Of a stretch of DNA of 33,492 bases, positions 1 to 8,096 are shown piece by piece (the first letter of the stretch is position 1; every line of letters begins with the position of its first letter). Source of the stretch: Erysipelotrichaceae bacterium (GTDB taxonomy: Bacteria > Bacillota_I > Bacilli_A > Erysipelotrichales > Erysipelotrichaceae); the NCBI GenBank assembly GCA_019415435.1, contig DXZE01000020.1:1-33492 (forward strand). Direction: 5' to 3'. The notes under the pieces were generated by a model. That model saw nothing but the letters and a program-made list of their open reading frames with translations, was not told the DNA's origin and made no database searches. The position numbers and the translations under genes are program-made.

Positions 1-662
1 GGCTTGAAACCAAGCATTTAGATGCTCGGTTATTCAATGGCCGAGTGGTTCACAGAATCAAACAGTAGCCGATAAATTTATGCCGTCAAGAGTGATTGGT
101 TATGATGGAGCTTCTTAGCGGTCACGGTTATTAGTCGATGGAATCAAATGGTTATATCCGGTTATGACTATTGTATTATGGTAAAGCACATTGGAACTAC
201 AGTCGTAATCTGATATATCTCATGAAAATTTCAGATATTGCCAAAGGTAAAGTGGAAGACTATAAGATCAGAAATCTGTTCGAAATTTCATTTCTCACAC
301 AGAAATAGGTAAATATGTTCAAAAGTGATTTCAGAATTGTTGCAGATTACTTTGTACAGACGCGAACGAATAAAGAATACAAGCCAGGCAGTCAGGAAAT
401 CAAACATGTCGACGCAATATCTGAGTGCATGAAGGCTTTGACACATAAAGGCTGGACCAGTGAATATATTGAAGTATTAAAGCAGAAAGGAGAACCTGTT
501 ACTACGGAAAGTGCATATAAGGGAGTATTTGAAAAAGGCATATCCAAAGGCAGAAATGAAGGTAGAATCAGTGTTTATTATGAGGATATGAAGATGAGCC
601 CTGAAGCTATTTCAAAGAAGATGAATGAACCACTTGATGTAGTGAATAAAGTTATTCAGTAA
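1..662 (+). pseudogene. Broken Rpn-family PD-(D/E)XK nuclease/transposase-like gene
   Basis: Remains of a recombination-promoting nuclease/putative transposase (Rpn family, PD-(D/E)XK fold). Read in frame from about position 41, the sequence gives a family-like stretch (…VADKFMPSRVIGYDGAS) up to a TAG at 116-118, where a TAC Tyr codon would fit. The reading frame then shifts near 179-182, where a GK(A/T)HWNYSRNL-like stretch resumes in the frame of position 183. A second TAG at 306-308 stands where GAG would fit. The longest intact piece (315-662, 115 codons) begins in-frame just after that stop and holds the helical C-terminal part, ending with an EGRISV… segment and a short helix-turn-helix-like tail typical of the family. 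The 5' end lies outside the window. At least two nonsense changes and one frameshift make a working protein very unlikely; translation of the 115-codon remnant cannot be excluded. Confidence 0.75.
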
Positions 663-700
663 CTTAAGAAATAGAAAAAGTGAATGTCGCATTCATTTGT

Positions 701-742
701 GAATCAACTATTTTACTAACTGCTATAGAAGAATCAACTATT
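701..742 (+). repeat. 12-bp direct repeat, 30-bp period
   Basis: GAATCAACTATT occurs at 701-712 and again at 731-742, exactly 30 bp apart, in the AT-rich gap after the broken nuclease gene. Could be a small slippage duplication or a footprint of past rearrangement; no function can be read from it. Confidence 0.6.
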
Positions 743-768
743 ATGAATAATTGGTCTACATTTTATAG

Positions 769-806
769 AGTGTTCGTTTATATGCGAACATTCTTTACTT
801 TTTTCT
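769..806 (+). terminator. Hairpin with T-rich tail before glpK
   Basis: Stem AGTGTTCG (769-776) pairs with CGAACATT (785-792), with one G-T pair and an 8-nt loop. It is followed by CTTTACTTTTTTC. It probably ended transcripts from the now broken upstream gene. Its tail overlaps the -35 region of the glpK promoter. Confidence 0.5.
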
Positions 807-838
807 ATTATGAACAGATAATTAGGTAAGCGGTTACA
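794..838 (+). promoter_or_regulatory. glpK promoter with CcpA cre-like site
   Basis: Candidate promoter TTTACT (794-799), 17-bp spacer, GATAAT (817-822). At 825-838 the sequence GGTAAGCGGTTACA matches the cre consensus TGWNANCGNTNWCA at 13 of 14 positions (only the first T is changed) and contains the dyad GTAA-GCGG-TTAC. It lies over the expected transcription start and just before the ribosome binding site (GGAGG, 840-844). That placement suits roadblock-type repression by CcpA with HPr-Ser-P, so that glycerol kinase is low when a preferred sugar is present. CcpA itself is not in this window. Confidence 0.65.
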
Positions 839-850
839 TGGAGGCTTTGT

Positions 851-2344
851 ATGACAAAATATATTATGGCAATCGACCAGGGAACCACTTCCAGCAGAGC
901 GATTCTTTTTGATTATAATTCAGAGATTGTTGCATCAGCACAAAAAGAATTTACCCAGTATTTTCCTAATCCTGGATGGGTAGAACATGACGCTAATGAA
1001 ATATGGCTGTCTGTATTAGCTGTTATGGCAGAATGTGTGCAGAATGCTCATATTGATCCGGCTCAGGTAGAAAGTATTGGTATTACCAATCAGCGTGAAA
1101 CTACAATTGTATGGAATAAAGAAACAAATCTGCCTATCTGTCATGCCATTGTATGGCAATCCAGACAGACAGCAGATATATGTGATGATCTGATTTCAAG
1201 AGAGCTTGATGATACATTCAGAAATAAAACTGGCTTACGAATTGATCCTTACTTTTCAGCAACCAAGATCAGATGGATGCTTGATCATGTACCAGGTGCC
1301 CAGAAGCTAGCTGAAGAAGGTAAGCTTTTAGCTGGTACAGTAGACAGTTGGCTGGTATGGTGTCTTTCTGGCGGCAAGGTACATGCGACAGACTATACCA
1401 ATGCATCAAGAACATTACTGTATAACATCTATGAAAAGAAATGGGATCCGGAATTATGCAGAATCATGAATATTCCTATGAGCATGTTACCGGAAGTAAA
1501 AGATAGTTCTGGCATCTTTGCCTATACTGCACCATATCATTTCTTTGGACATGAAATCCCGATTGCCGGTATTGCCGGTGACCAGCAGGCTGCCTTATTT
1601 GGCCAGGGATGCTTTGAAGAAGGAATGGCAAAGAACACATATGGAACCGGTGGTTTCTTATTAATGAATACAGGTCATGAACCAAAGCGTTCCAAGGAAG
1701 GATTATTAACAACAATCGCCTGGGGGTATCATGGTGAATTGACGTATGCCCTGGAAGGTTCCATCTTTGTGGCAGGCTCCGCTATCCAATGGCTGCGGGA
1801 TCAGATGAAGTTCTTTCCGAAATCCTCTATGTCTGAAGAATATGCAAAGCGTGCCCATAAAAACTCAGGTATCTATATGGTCCCGGCCTTTGTAGGATTA
1901 GGTGCGCCATATTGGGATGATCGCTGTCGTGGTGCTATATTCGGCTTAACAAGAGGCACTAGTCAGGAAGATATCACCAAAGCTACCTTAGATTCTCTTG
2001 CATACCAGACAAGAGATGTATTGCGGGCAATGGTAGAAGACAGTGGTGTAGCCATGAAGAAACTAAAAGTAGATGGTGGTGCATCTGCAAATGATTATCT
2101 GATGCAGTTTCAGTCTGATTTACTGCAATGTGAAATAGACCGTCCTGCGATTGTTGAAACAACTGCTTTGGGCGCAGCACATCTGGCAGGTTTAGTTACA
2201 GGTTTCTGGAAAGATATGGATGAATTAAAGGCTAATGAGAAGGGACAGACTGTCTTTACTCCTTCCTGCTCTAAAGAAGACGCTGATGCTTTATACAGGA
2301 AATGGCTTCAGGCAGTCAAAGCTGCCAGATTATTCAGTGAATGA
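851..2344 (+). CDS. glpK: Glycerol kinase
   Basis: FGGY-family kinase making sn-glycerol 3-phosphate from glycerol and ATP in the cytoplasm. The 497-residue length is normal. The N-terminal phosphate-binding motif (AIDQGTTSSRAILFD, residues 7-21), the IAGDQQAALFGQ segment (240-251), the NTYGTGGF loop and the C-terminal KVDGGASANDYLMQFQ motif are all present. His230, in APYHFFGHE, sits at the position of the histidine phosphorylated by HPr in Bacillus and Enterococcus GlpK, so the enzyme is probably activated by the PTS. GGAGG lies 6 bases before the ATG. No glpF or glpD is adjacent, so glycerol uptake and oxidation must be encoded elsewhere. The cre-like site upstream and His230 together give two independent routes of carbon catabolite control. 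Confidence 0.97.
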   Translation: MTKYIMAIDQGTTSSRAILFDYNSEIVASAQKEFTQYFPNPGWVEHDANEIWLSVLAVMAECVQNAHIDPAQVESIGITNQRETTIVWNKETNLPICHAIVWQSRQTADICDDLISRELDDTFRNKTGLRIDPYFSATKIRWMLDHVPGAQKLAEEGKLLAGTVDSWLVWCLSGGKVHATDYTNASRTLLYNIYEKKWDPELCRIMNIPMSMLPEVKDSSGIFAYTAPYHFFGHEIPIAGIAGDQQAALFGQGCFEEGMAKNTYGTGGFLLMNTGHEPKRSKEGLLTTIAWGYHGELTYALEGSIFVAGSAIQWLRDQMKFFPKSSMSEEYAKRAHKNSGIYMVPAFVGLGAPYWDDRCRGAIFGLTRGTSQEDITKATLDSLAYQTRDVLRAMVEDSGVAMKKLKVDGGASANDYLMQFQSDLLQCEIDRPAIVETTALGAAHLAGLVTGFWKDMDELKANEKGQTVFTPSCSKEDADALYRKWLQAVKAARLFSE

Positions 2345-2390
2345 TCTGACTTAATAAGTGCAGAAATCCCAATAATATGCGTTTATACGC

Positions 2391-2454
2391 TTGCATGAAT
2401 ATACGATTTAGGGTATATTTATCTAAGGAAACAGGAGTGCTTAACAGCACTCCT
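2391..2454 (+). promoter_or_regulatory. rimP operon promoter and leader hairpin
   Basis: TTGCAT (2391-2396), 17-bp spacer and TATATT (2414-2419) form a good sigma-A promoter. The roughly 48-nt leader contains a perfect 8-bp hairpin, AGGAGTGC-TTAACA-GCACTCCT (2433-2454), ending 20 bases before the rimP ATG. The run after it (TGTCTTATG) is a poor terminator, so the hairpin more likely stabilises the message or regulates rimP than ends transcription. Alternatively it marks the end of glpK transcripts. Confidence 0.7.
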
Positions 2455-2473
2455 TGTCTTATGTTGGAGGAAT

Positions 2474-2944
2474 ATGGACAGAGATGAACATCTGAAAGAA
2501 TTATTTCAGCCTGTTTTTGAAAAGAATCAGGTCAATCTGTATGAGATGATCTGGAAACAGTCTGGTAATGAAAAAACACTGGAAGTATCTATTATCAAGC
2601 CTGATGGAACAATGGATCTTGATACATGTGCATCAGTCAGTGAACAGTTAAGTGAAGTATTGGATAAAGAAGATCCGATTCCTGAGGAATATACATTAGA
2701 GGTATGTTCACCAGGAGCAGAAAGAGAAATCAAAGATCTGAACGAACTGGAACATATGGCTGGTCAGCATGTATATGTAAGATTAAAACATCCTTTCAAA
2801 AAGATGATGGAGTTCACAGGTGATATTGTTTCGGTTGATGCAGATGGAAATGTAGTATTGTCCTATCGTGATAAAGCTGCCACAAGAAAAGCAGAATTTT
2901 ATAAAGATAATATCGATTTTATCCGCTACGCGGTGAAAATTTAA
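2474..2944 (+). CDS. rimP: Ribosome maturation factor RimP
   Basis: 156 residues, the usual size for RimP, which helps mature the 30S subunit. The N-terminal alpha/beta domain carries the DLDTCASVSEQLSEVLD segment, followed by the family hallmark YTLEVCSPGAER (S-P-G). The C-terminal SH3-like barrel (HVYVRLKHPFKK … FTGDIVSVD … VVLSYRDK) follows. TGGAGG stands 5 bases ahead of the ATG. It is first in the rimP-nusA-ylxR-infB-rbfA operon; nusA begins 10 bases after the stop. Confidence 0.95.
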   Translation: MDRDEHLKELFQPVFEKNQVNLYEMIWKQSGNEKTLEVSIIKPDGTMDLDTCASVSEQLSEVLDKEDPIPEEYTLEVCSPGAEREIKDLNELEHMAGQHVYVRLKHPFKKMMEFTGDIVSVDADGNVVLSYRDKAATRKAEFYKDNIDFIRYAVKI

Positions 2945-2954
2945 GGAGTAGAAA

Positions 2955-4811
2955 ATGAAATTAAAGTACAAGGATATGATAAAGGCACTCAATGCCGTTG
3001 AAGAGGAAAGAAACATTCCGGAAGATGTCATTGTAGATGCATTAAAGGAAGCGATGGCTAAGGCCTATAAGAAAGATGCCGAGCTGTCTGATATTGATGT
3101 TGTCGCAAGAATCAATGAAAAGGATAAGACAATTGATCTGTATCAGAATTATAAGGTTGTTCCTTCTGATGACGATGTTCAGGATGATGAACTGGAGATT
3201 GGTCTTGAAGAAGCCAAGGCTTTGGATCCTGATGCAGAAGTTGATGGAACAGTATCCCGTCTGATTGAAATCAATGGTATGTCAAGAGCTGCTGTTTCTA
3301 TTGCCAAGAATGTTATGCGTCAGAAGATTAGAGAAGCAGAAAAGGTTGCTGTATACAATGAATACATTGACCAGAAGGATGAGATGGTCATTGGTGTTGT
3401 CGAGTCTGTCAAAGAAAAGTTCGCATTGATTAATCTTGGCAGAACAGTTGCCATGATGCCTCATTCTGCCCAGATTCCGGGTGAACACTTAAGAGAAGGC
3501 GACCGCATCAGAGTTGTCATTACGGAAGTAAACAAGGAGACAAAGGGATCACAGGTGCTCGTATCTAGAGCTGATCCGATGCTTGTACGCAGATTATTCG
3601 AGAAGGAAGTTCCGGAAATCTATGATGGCATAGTTGAAATCAAAGCTATCGCAAGAGAAGCAGGTGAAAGAACCAAGATGGCTGTTCTTTCGCATGATCC
3701 ATCCATCGATCCGATTGGTGCATGCATTGGTCCAAGAGGCACAAGAGTCCAGCAGATCATTGATGAACTGCATGGTGAGAAGATTGATATCTTCCAATAC
3801 TCTGATGATTTAACAGAACTTGTGAGAAATGCATTAGCTCCAGCTGTAGTAAATGCAGTTTTACCAGGTGATGACGATCATTCTCTGATTGTCATTGTGG
3901 ATGATGACCAGCTTTCCTTAGCTATCGGCAAGCGTGGCAAAAATGCCAGACTTGCGGTCAAATTAACAAATCATAAGATTGATATCAAGACAAGAAGTGC
4001 TCTTGAAGAAGAAGGAAAGGATTATGATGCGCTGGTAGCTGAAGCTGAAGTCAAGCGTCAGGAATATCTGAAGGAAGCACATAAGAAAGAAATTGCCAGA
4101 ATGGAGAAAGAGGCAGAAGCTGCTGAAGAGAAACGTAAGGCTGCCGCTGCGAAGTTCGCTGCCGCAAATGCTGATGCACCAGTAGAAGAGGAAGACGGAT
4201 TCATTCCTGAAGAAATGCAGGAAGGTCTTGATGAGAATATCATCACTTCTATTGATGAAGATAATTCTGAAGAGAAGAAAGATAATGCAGAGGCTGAAGC
4301 TGAGCCTGAAATAAATGAACCAGCTGAAGAACCTGCAGAAGCAGAGACAGAAACGGAAGCTGAAGAAGAAACAGATAATGAACCTGTAGAAGAAGATAAG
4401 GAAGAATTTGAGGAAGTCAGAGAGGATACAGAAGAGAGTACACCTGAAATGAAACCGGTTGAGAAGAAAAAATCAGAATCTCATAAGCATGCTGATCTTG
4501 AAGAAATGGCTGCTAACAACACTTATGTTTCAAGATTCGAGAAACTTGCGGATACATCCAAGAAGGATGATCAGAAGTCAAAGAAGAAGTGGAAGAAACA
4601 TAAGAGTGATGATGAGAATTACCGCGTAAACAACAAGGAACTCGAAGAAGAAGTTAAGAAGAAGCTCGCTGCCAATGTGCATGCGGCTAAGCCTGTCTAC
4701 AGTGATGAGGAACTTGCCGAGATTGAAGCAGAGCAGGAAGCTGAAGAAGAGAAGGAATACGACTTCGATTACGATGAGTATGAAGACTTCTACGATGAGG
4801 ATGATAACTGA
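2955..4811 (+). CDS. nusA: Transcription factor NusA with long acidic C-terminal extension
   Basis: NusA binds RNA polymerase and nascent RNA and affects pausing, termination and antitermination. Visible domains: polymerase-binding N-terminal domain (about 1-125), S1 (about 138-205), KH1 with IGPRG (258-262) and KH2 with AIGKRGKNARLAVKL (323-337). The Firmicute core normally ends near 345-370. Here about 250 further residues follow: a charged helix rich in E, K and A (365-405), a stretch dominated by E and D (408-500), a Lys-rich patch (541-550) and a final Asp/Glu/Tyr tail (600-618). The tail is low-complexity and probably disordered. The start codon has AAGGAG 7 bases upstream. The stop is two bases before the ylxR ATG. 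Confidence 0.96.
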   Translation: MKLKYKDMIKALNAVEEERNIPEDVIVDALKEAMAKAYKKDAELSDIDVVARINEKDKTIDLYQNYKVVPSDDDVQDDELEIGLEEAKALDPDAEVDGTVSRLIEINGMSRAAVSIAKNVMRQKIREAEKVAVYNEYIDQKDEMVIGVVESVKEKFALINLGRTVAMMPHSAQIPGEHLREGDRIRVVITEVNKETKGSQVLVSRADPMLVRRLFEKEVPEIYDGIVEIKAIAREAGERTKMAVLSHDPSIDPIGACIGPRGTRVQQIIDELHGEKIDIFQYSDDLTELVRNALAPAVVNAVLPGDDDHSLIVIVDDDQLSLAIGKRGKNARLAVKLTNHKIDIKTRSALEEEGKDYDALVAEAEVKRQEYLKEAHKKEIARMEKEAEAAEEKRKAAAAKFAAANADAPVEEEDGFIPEEMQEGLDENIITSIDEDNSEEKKDNAEAEAEPEINEPAEEPAEAETETEAEEETDNEPVEEDKEEFEEVREDTEESTPEMKPVEKKKSESHKHADLEEMAANNTYVSRFEKLADTSKKDDQKSKKKWKKHKSDDENYRVNNKELEEEVKKKLAANVHAAKPVYSDEELAEIEAEQEAEEEKEYDFDYDEYEDFYDEDDN

Positions 4812-4813
4812 TA

Positions 4814-5071
4814 ATGCCTAGAAAGATTCCGATGCGCAGATGCGTAGCGACTGGCGAGCGTCTGCCTAAGAAAGAACTTCTGCGTATTGTCAGAACTCCT
4901 GAAGGAGAGCTCAAAGTAGATGAGACCGGCAGGCTGAATGGGCACGGAGCTTATCTGAAAAAGAGTGAAGAAGCTGTTGAAGCAGCGAAGAAGAATCACG
5001 CTTTGGATAAAGCTTTGGATGTTCAGATCCCGGCAGAATTCTATGATGAGATTCAGAAAGCAGTTCATTAA
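4814..5071 (+). CDS. ylxR: YlxR/RnpM family RNA-binding protein
   Basis: 85-residue basic protein with the YlxR signature near its N-terminus: MRRCVATGERLPKKELLRIVR split over residues 7-27, then the GRLNGHGAYLKK loop. YlxR (renamed RnpM in recent Bacillus work) binds RNA and modulates RNase P. Translation is probably coupled to nusA because only two bases separate the genes. In most Firmicutes an L7Ae-like gene (ylxQ) follows; here only 89 non-coding bases separate ylxR from infB. Confidence 0.93.
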   Translation: MPRKIPMRRCVATGERLPKKELLRIVRTPEGELKVDETGRLNGHGAYLKKSEEAVEAAKKNHALDKALDVQIPAEFYDEIQKAVH

Positions 5072-5160
5072 GAAATATGCATATAGAAAGAAGGTATTGC
5101 CAGGTGGATGATGCAGGCATGTGGTTCTTACATGCATGAAAAGAGAAAGTGAGGTTTTGA

Positions 5161-7041
5161 ATGCCATATAACAACAAACGTTCTACAACAAATGGCTCTG
5201 CCCGCAAGGGTCAGAAAAAAAACAAGAGAAACAACCAGAATAAACATGAATTTCAGGAACAGAGGCCTAAAAAGGCTGCACCTGAAATTCATGCCATTAC
5301 ATATACTGATGGTATTACAGTAAATGAGTTAGCTGAAAAAGTAGGAAGACCTGCGACCGATATCATCAAGACACTTTTCATGGAAGGAAAAGCTGTCACC
5401 ATCAATACTCCTTTAGATGATGAAACAATTGAACTTGTATGCATCAGCTATGATATTGAGCCTACCAAAGTCAAGGAGAAGGAAGAGGATACACTGGAAG
5501 TCGATGTTCCGGATGATCCATCCAAACTCAAGCCAAGACCTCCGATTGTCACGATTATGGGACATGTCGATCATGGTAAGACAACCCTTCTGGATACAAT
5601 CCGTAAGACTAAGGTAGCTGCTGGTGAAGCCGGTGGTATTACACAGGCAATCGGTGCGTATCAGGTATCTGTTAACGGACGTAAGATTACGTTCCTGGAT
5701 ACACCAGGTCATGAAGCTTTCACTGCCATGCGTGCAAGAGGTGCTTCTGTAACCGATATTGCGGTTATTGTTGTCGCAGCTGATGATGGTGTCATGCCGC
5801 AGACTATCGAAGCTATAGACCATGCCAAGGCTGCTAATGTACCGATTATTGTAGCTGTAAACAAGATTGATAAACCGGGTGCTAATCCTGATAGAGTCAT
5901 GCAGGAGATGTCAGATCATGATGTCATGCCGGAAGAATGGGGCGGCGATACGATCTTTGTAAGAACTTCTGCCAAGAAGGGTGAAGGTATCCATGAATTG
6001 TTAGAGACAATTCTGACAGTTGCGGATGTATTGGAACTCAAGGCAGATCCTGATCGTATTGCGACTGGGTCTGTTATTGAAGCCAAGCTGGATAAGGGCA
6101 GAGGTCCTGTCGCGACACTGCTTGTTCAGAATGGTACTCTGCATCAGGGTGATCCGGTTGTTGTTGGTACTGCCTTTGGCCATGTCAGAAGAATGACCGA
6201 TGAAGATGGCAAGGTGTTGGAAACTGCCGGTCCATCTTCTCCAGTAGAAATCATTGGTCTTGATTCTGTTCCTGAAGCAGGCGATCTGTTCCGTAACTTT
6301 GATCCTAAGGAAGAAAAGGAAGCCAGAGCCTTAGCCGACAGAAGAAGGAAGACGAAGATAGAGCAGGAAAGAAGAAATACTTCTGCTATGTCATTAGAAG
6401 ATCTGTCTGCCCAGATTGAATCTGGTGAAATCAAGGAGATTCCGGTTATTGTCAAGGCTGATGTACAGGGTTCTGCTGAAGCCGTTAAATCTTCTCTTGA
6501 AAAACTTCAGGTTGGAGACGTTAAGGTTAATGTTATTCACGCTACCGCTGGGGCTATCACAGAATCCGATATTATGCTGGCAGATGCATCTCATGCCATG
6601 ATCATTGGATTTAATGTAAGACCTGATGCAGCTATTCGTAAGAAGGCTGAAGAAGCTGGTGTAGAAATCAGACTGCATAACATTATCTATAAGGCAACGG
6701 AAGAAATGGAACTTGCCATGAAGGGTATGTTGGAGCCTGTATATGAAGATGTTACAATCGGTGAAGCTGAAGTACGTCAGACATACAAGGTATCTAAAGT
6801 TGGTACTGTAGCTGGTGTCATGGTTACAGACGGCAAGGTTACCAATACATGTTCTGCCCGCCTGATTCGTGAAGGTATTGTTGTTTATACTGGCAAGCTT
6901 GGATCATTACAGAGATTCAAGGATCAGGCCAAGGAAGTTGTCAGCGGCTATGAATGTGGATTAACGATCCAGAATTATAATGATATTAAAGTTGGTGACA
7001 CACTTGAATTCTTCGAGGCTCAGGAAGTTCCTGCAGAATAA
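5161..7041 (+). CDS. infB: Translation initiation factor IF-2
   Basis: GTPase that places initiator tRNA on the 30S subunit and promotes subunit joining. The N-terminus is short and basic (about 1-40), followed by an IF2_N-like helical unit (TVNELAEKVGRPATDIIKTL, 53-72). The GTP domain has G1 GHVDHGKT (134-141), G3 DTPGH and G4 NKID, followed by domain II, domain III (VIVKADVQGSAEAV) and the C-terminal initiator-tRNA-binding barrel. At 626 residues it is shorter than Bacillus IF2 because the variable N-terminal region is reduced. GAGG precedes the ATG by 6 bases. rbfA begins two bases after the stop. Confidence 0.97.
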   Translation: MPYNNKRSTTNGSARKGQKKNKRNNQNKHEFQEQRPKKAAPEIHAITYTDGITVNELAEKVGRPATDIIKTLFMEGKAVTINTPLDDETIELVCISYDIEPTKVKEKEEDTLEVDVPDDPSKLKPRPPIVTIMGHVDHGKTTLLDTIRKTKVAAGEAGGITQAIGAYQVSVNGRKITFLDTPGHEAFTAMRARGASVTDIAVIVVAADDGVMPQTIEAIDHAKAANVPIIVAVNKIDKPGANPDRVMQEMSDHDVMPEEWGGDTIFVRTSAKKGEGIHELLETILTVADVLELKADPDRIATGSVIEAKLDKGRGPVATLLVQNGTLHQGDPVVVGTAFGHVRRMTDEDGKVLETAGPSSPVEIIGLDSVPEAGDLFRNFDPKEEKEARALADRRRKTKIEQERRNTSAMSLEDLSAQIESGEIKEIPVIVKADVQGSAEAVKSSLEKLQVGDVKVNVIHATAGAITESDIMLADASHAMIIGFNVRPDAAIRKKAEEAGVEIRLHNIIYKATEEMELAMKGMLEPVYEDVTIGEAEVRQTYKVSKVGTVAGVMVTDGKVTNTCSARLIREGIVVYTGKLGSLQRFKDQAKEVVSGYECGLTIQNYNDIKVGDTLEFFEAQEVPAE

Positions 7042-7043
7042 TT

Positions 7044-7406
7044 ATGGCTAAGAGCATTAAACAGAAACGTCTGGAGGGTATTATCCGTAAGGATATATCT
7101 GAGATCATCCAGTTTGGGGTTAAAGATCCGAATGTCGGCTTTGTGACTATCACGGATGTGGATGTATCTAACGATCATTCCTATGCGACGGTATATTGTG
7201 AGTTCCTTGGTCAGGACGCAAGAGAACAGGCTGGTTTAAAAGCATTGAATCGTGCCAAGGGATTTATACGCAGTGAACTTGCCCAGCGTCTGGATATCAG
7301 AAGGACACCAGAATTAACGTTTGTTATCGATGATACAGAGAAGCAGGGACGTCATATAGATGACATCATTGCAAAGATTCATGAAGAAGAAAATCAGAAA
7401 TCATAA
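7044..7406 (+). CDS. rbfA: Ribosome-binding factor A
   Basis: 120-residue KH-like protein that helps late 30S maturation and cold adaptation. The family pattern is clear: IKQKRLEGIIRKDISEIIQ at the N-terminus, then VTITDVDVSNDHSYATVYC, and the C-terminal RLDIRRTPELTFVIDDT. It is the last gene of the operon. Its stop codon (7404-7406) lies in the loop of the transcription terminator, so the final codons form one arm of the stem. Confidence 0.96.
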   Translation: MAKSIKQKRLEGIIRKDISEIIQFGVKDPNVGFVTITDVDVSNDHSYATVYCEFLGQDAREQAGLKALNRAKGFIRSELAQRLDIRRTPELTFVIDDTEKQGRHIDDIIAKIHEEENQKS

Positions 7407-7425
7407 AGATTTCTGATTTTTTTTA
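7391..7425 (+). terminator. Intrinsic terminator overlapping the end of rbfA
   Basis: Perfect 12-bp stem AAATCAGAAATC (7391-7402) with GATTTCTGATTT (7408-7419), 5-nt loop, then a continuous T tract (to 7424, counting the end of the stem). It uses rbfA coding sequence as the left arm and separates the translation operon from the secretion locus that follows. Confidence 0.9.
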
Positions 7426-7485
7426 ATATTTTTGAGGGTTTTGCCATTTTTTTCCAAATATATATTACAGAAGGAGGATCTTTAT

Positions 7486-7785
7486 ATGAGAAAGATCATG
7501 GTAGAACCTGAACAGCTTGAATCCTGTGCTGTTCGCATCAATCAGGAAAATCAGGATTATCGCAGCTTATGCAGTTCATTAATGCAGTCTGTAGAAGAAA
7601 TGTCTTCTGCATGGCAGGGGAAGGACAATACGGCCTTTACTTCCCAGATCATGAAGTATCAGTCTGATTTTGAACAGGTATCAGCTTTATCTGGTCAGTA
7701 TGCAGATTTCCTCTGCAATGCAGCGCGCGCTTATCGGGACACACAGGAAGAATTAGCAGCTCAGGCTGGCTATTTAGGAAATTGA
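7486..7785 (+). CDS. WXG100 (ESAT-6-like) protein, canonical WXG
   Basis: 99-residue all-helical protein of the WXG100 superfamily, the small substrates of type VII secretion. W43-Q44-G45 forms the WXG turn between two predicted helices, and Tyr83 in YRDTQ is close to the C-terminal YxxxD/E export motif but has Gln at the last position. The ATG at 7486 is chosen because AGAAGGAGG lies 6-7 bases upstream; the frame is open further upstream but without a start signal. Three cysteines (14, 29, 77) are unusual for this family, whose members mostly lack Cys. It is the first gene of the locus, 80 bases after the rbfA stop. A weak promoter (TTGCCA 7441, TATTAC 7463) may serve it. Export is inferred, not shown. 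Confidence 0.85.
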   Translation: MRKIMVEPEQLESCAVRINQENQDYRSLCSSLMQSVEEMSSAWQGKDNTAFTSQIMKYQSDFEQVSALSGQYADFLCNAARAYRDTQEELAAQAGYLGN

Positions 7786-7796
7786 GGAGGTTGAAT

Positions 7797-8096
7797 ATGG
7801 CAAATCTGAATATATCCCTGGCAGAAGTCAGCAATACTGCATCCAGAATCCGCAACTTAAACGCCCAGATGTATGAAACACTGAATCAGATGAAGAGAGA
7901 TATGAATCTTCTAGACGCAAACTGGATCTCCGACGGTAGTACAGAAATCCGTACAAGATTCAATATGTTCGCAAACCGTTTTGAAAAGCAGAGAGCTGTT
8001 ATTGAAGCCTATGCTAAATTCCTGGATCTGACGGTTTCAACATACGATTCCCTGGAAACTTCCATTACCGGGAATGCGTCCTCTATCCAGTATTAA
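7797..8096 (+). CDS. WXG100-like protein with WxxxG turn
   Basis: Second 99-residue helical protein, 11 bases after the first, with GAGGAGG directly upstream of the chosen ATG. Trp43 is at the same residue number as in its neighbour, but the turn reads W-I-S-D-G, so Gly is four residues after Trp, not two. Y83-DSL-E87 fits the YxxxD/E secretion signal exactly. Equal length, aligned Trp43 and Tyr83, and tandem order suggest a heterodimeric pair like EsxA/EsxB, with this member carrying the signal. No cysteines. Its last 23 bases overlap the lipoprotein gene in another frame, which points to coupled translation. Confidence 0.8.
   Translation: MANLNISLAEVSNTASRIRNLNAQMYETLNQMKRDMNLLDANWISDGSTEIRTRFNMFANRFEKQRAVIEAYAKFLDLTVSTYDSLETSITGNASSIQY

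Noticed and set aside
681..700. Hairpin TGAATG-TCG-CATTCA just after the broken nuclease gene, as a terminator
   Set aside because: Only 6 bp with a three-T tail; too weak to call beside the better hairpin at 769.
4790..5207. Minus-strand frames over ylxR and the ylxR-infB gap, considered as a lost ylxQ
   Set aside because: Wrong strand, no L7Ae motif, and explained as antisense of ylxR and infB.
7432..7485. An 18-codon N-terminal extension of the first WXG100 protein
   Set aside because: It lies in the likely promoter region, and the internal ATG has a perfect ribosome binding site and gives the same length as the partner protein.
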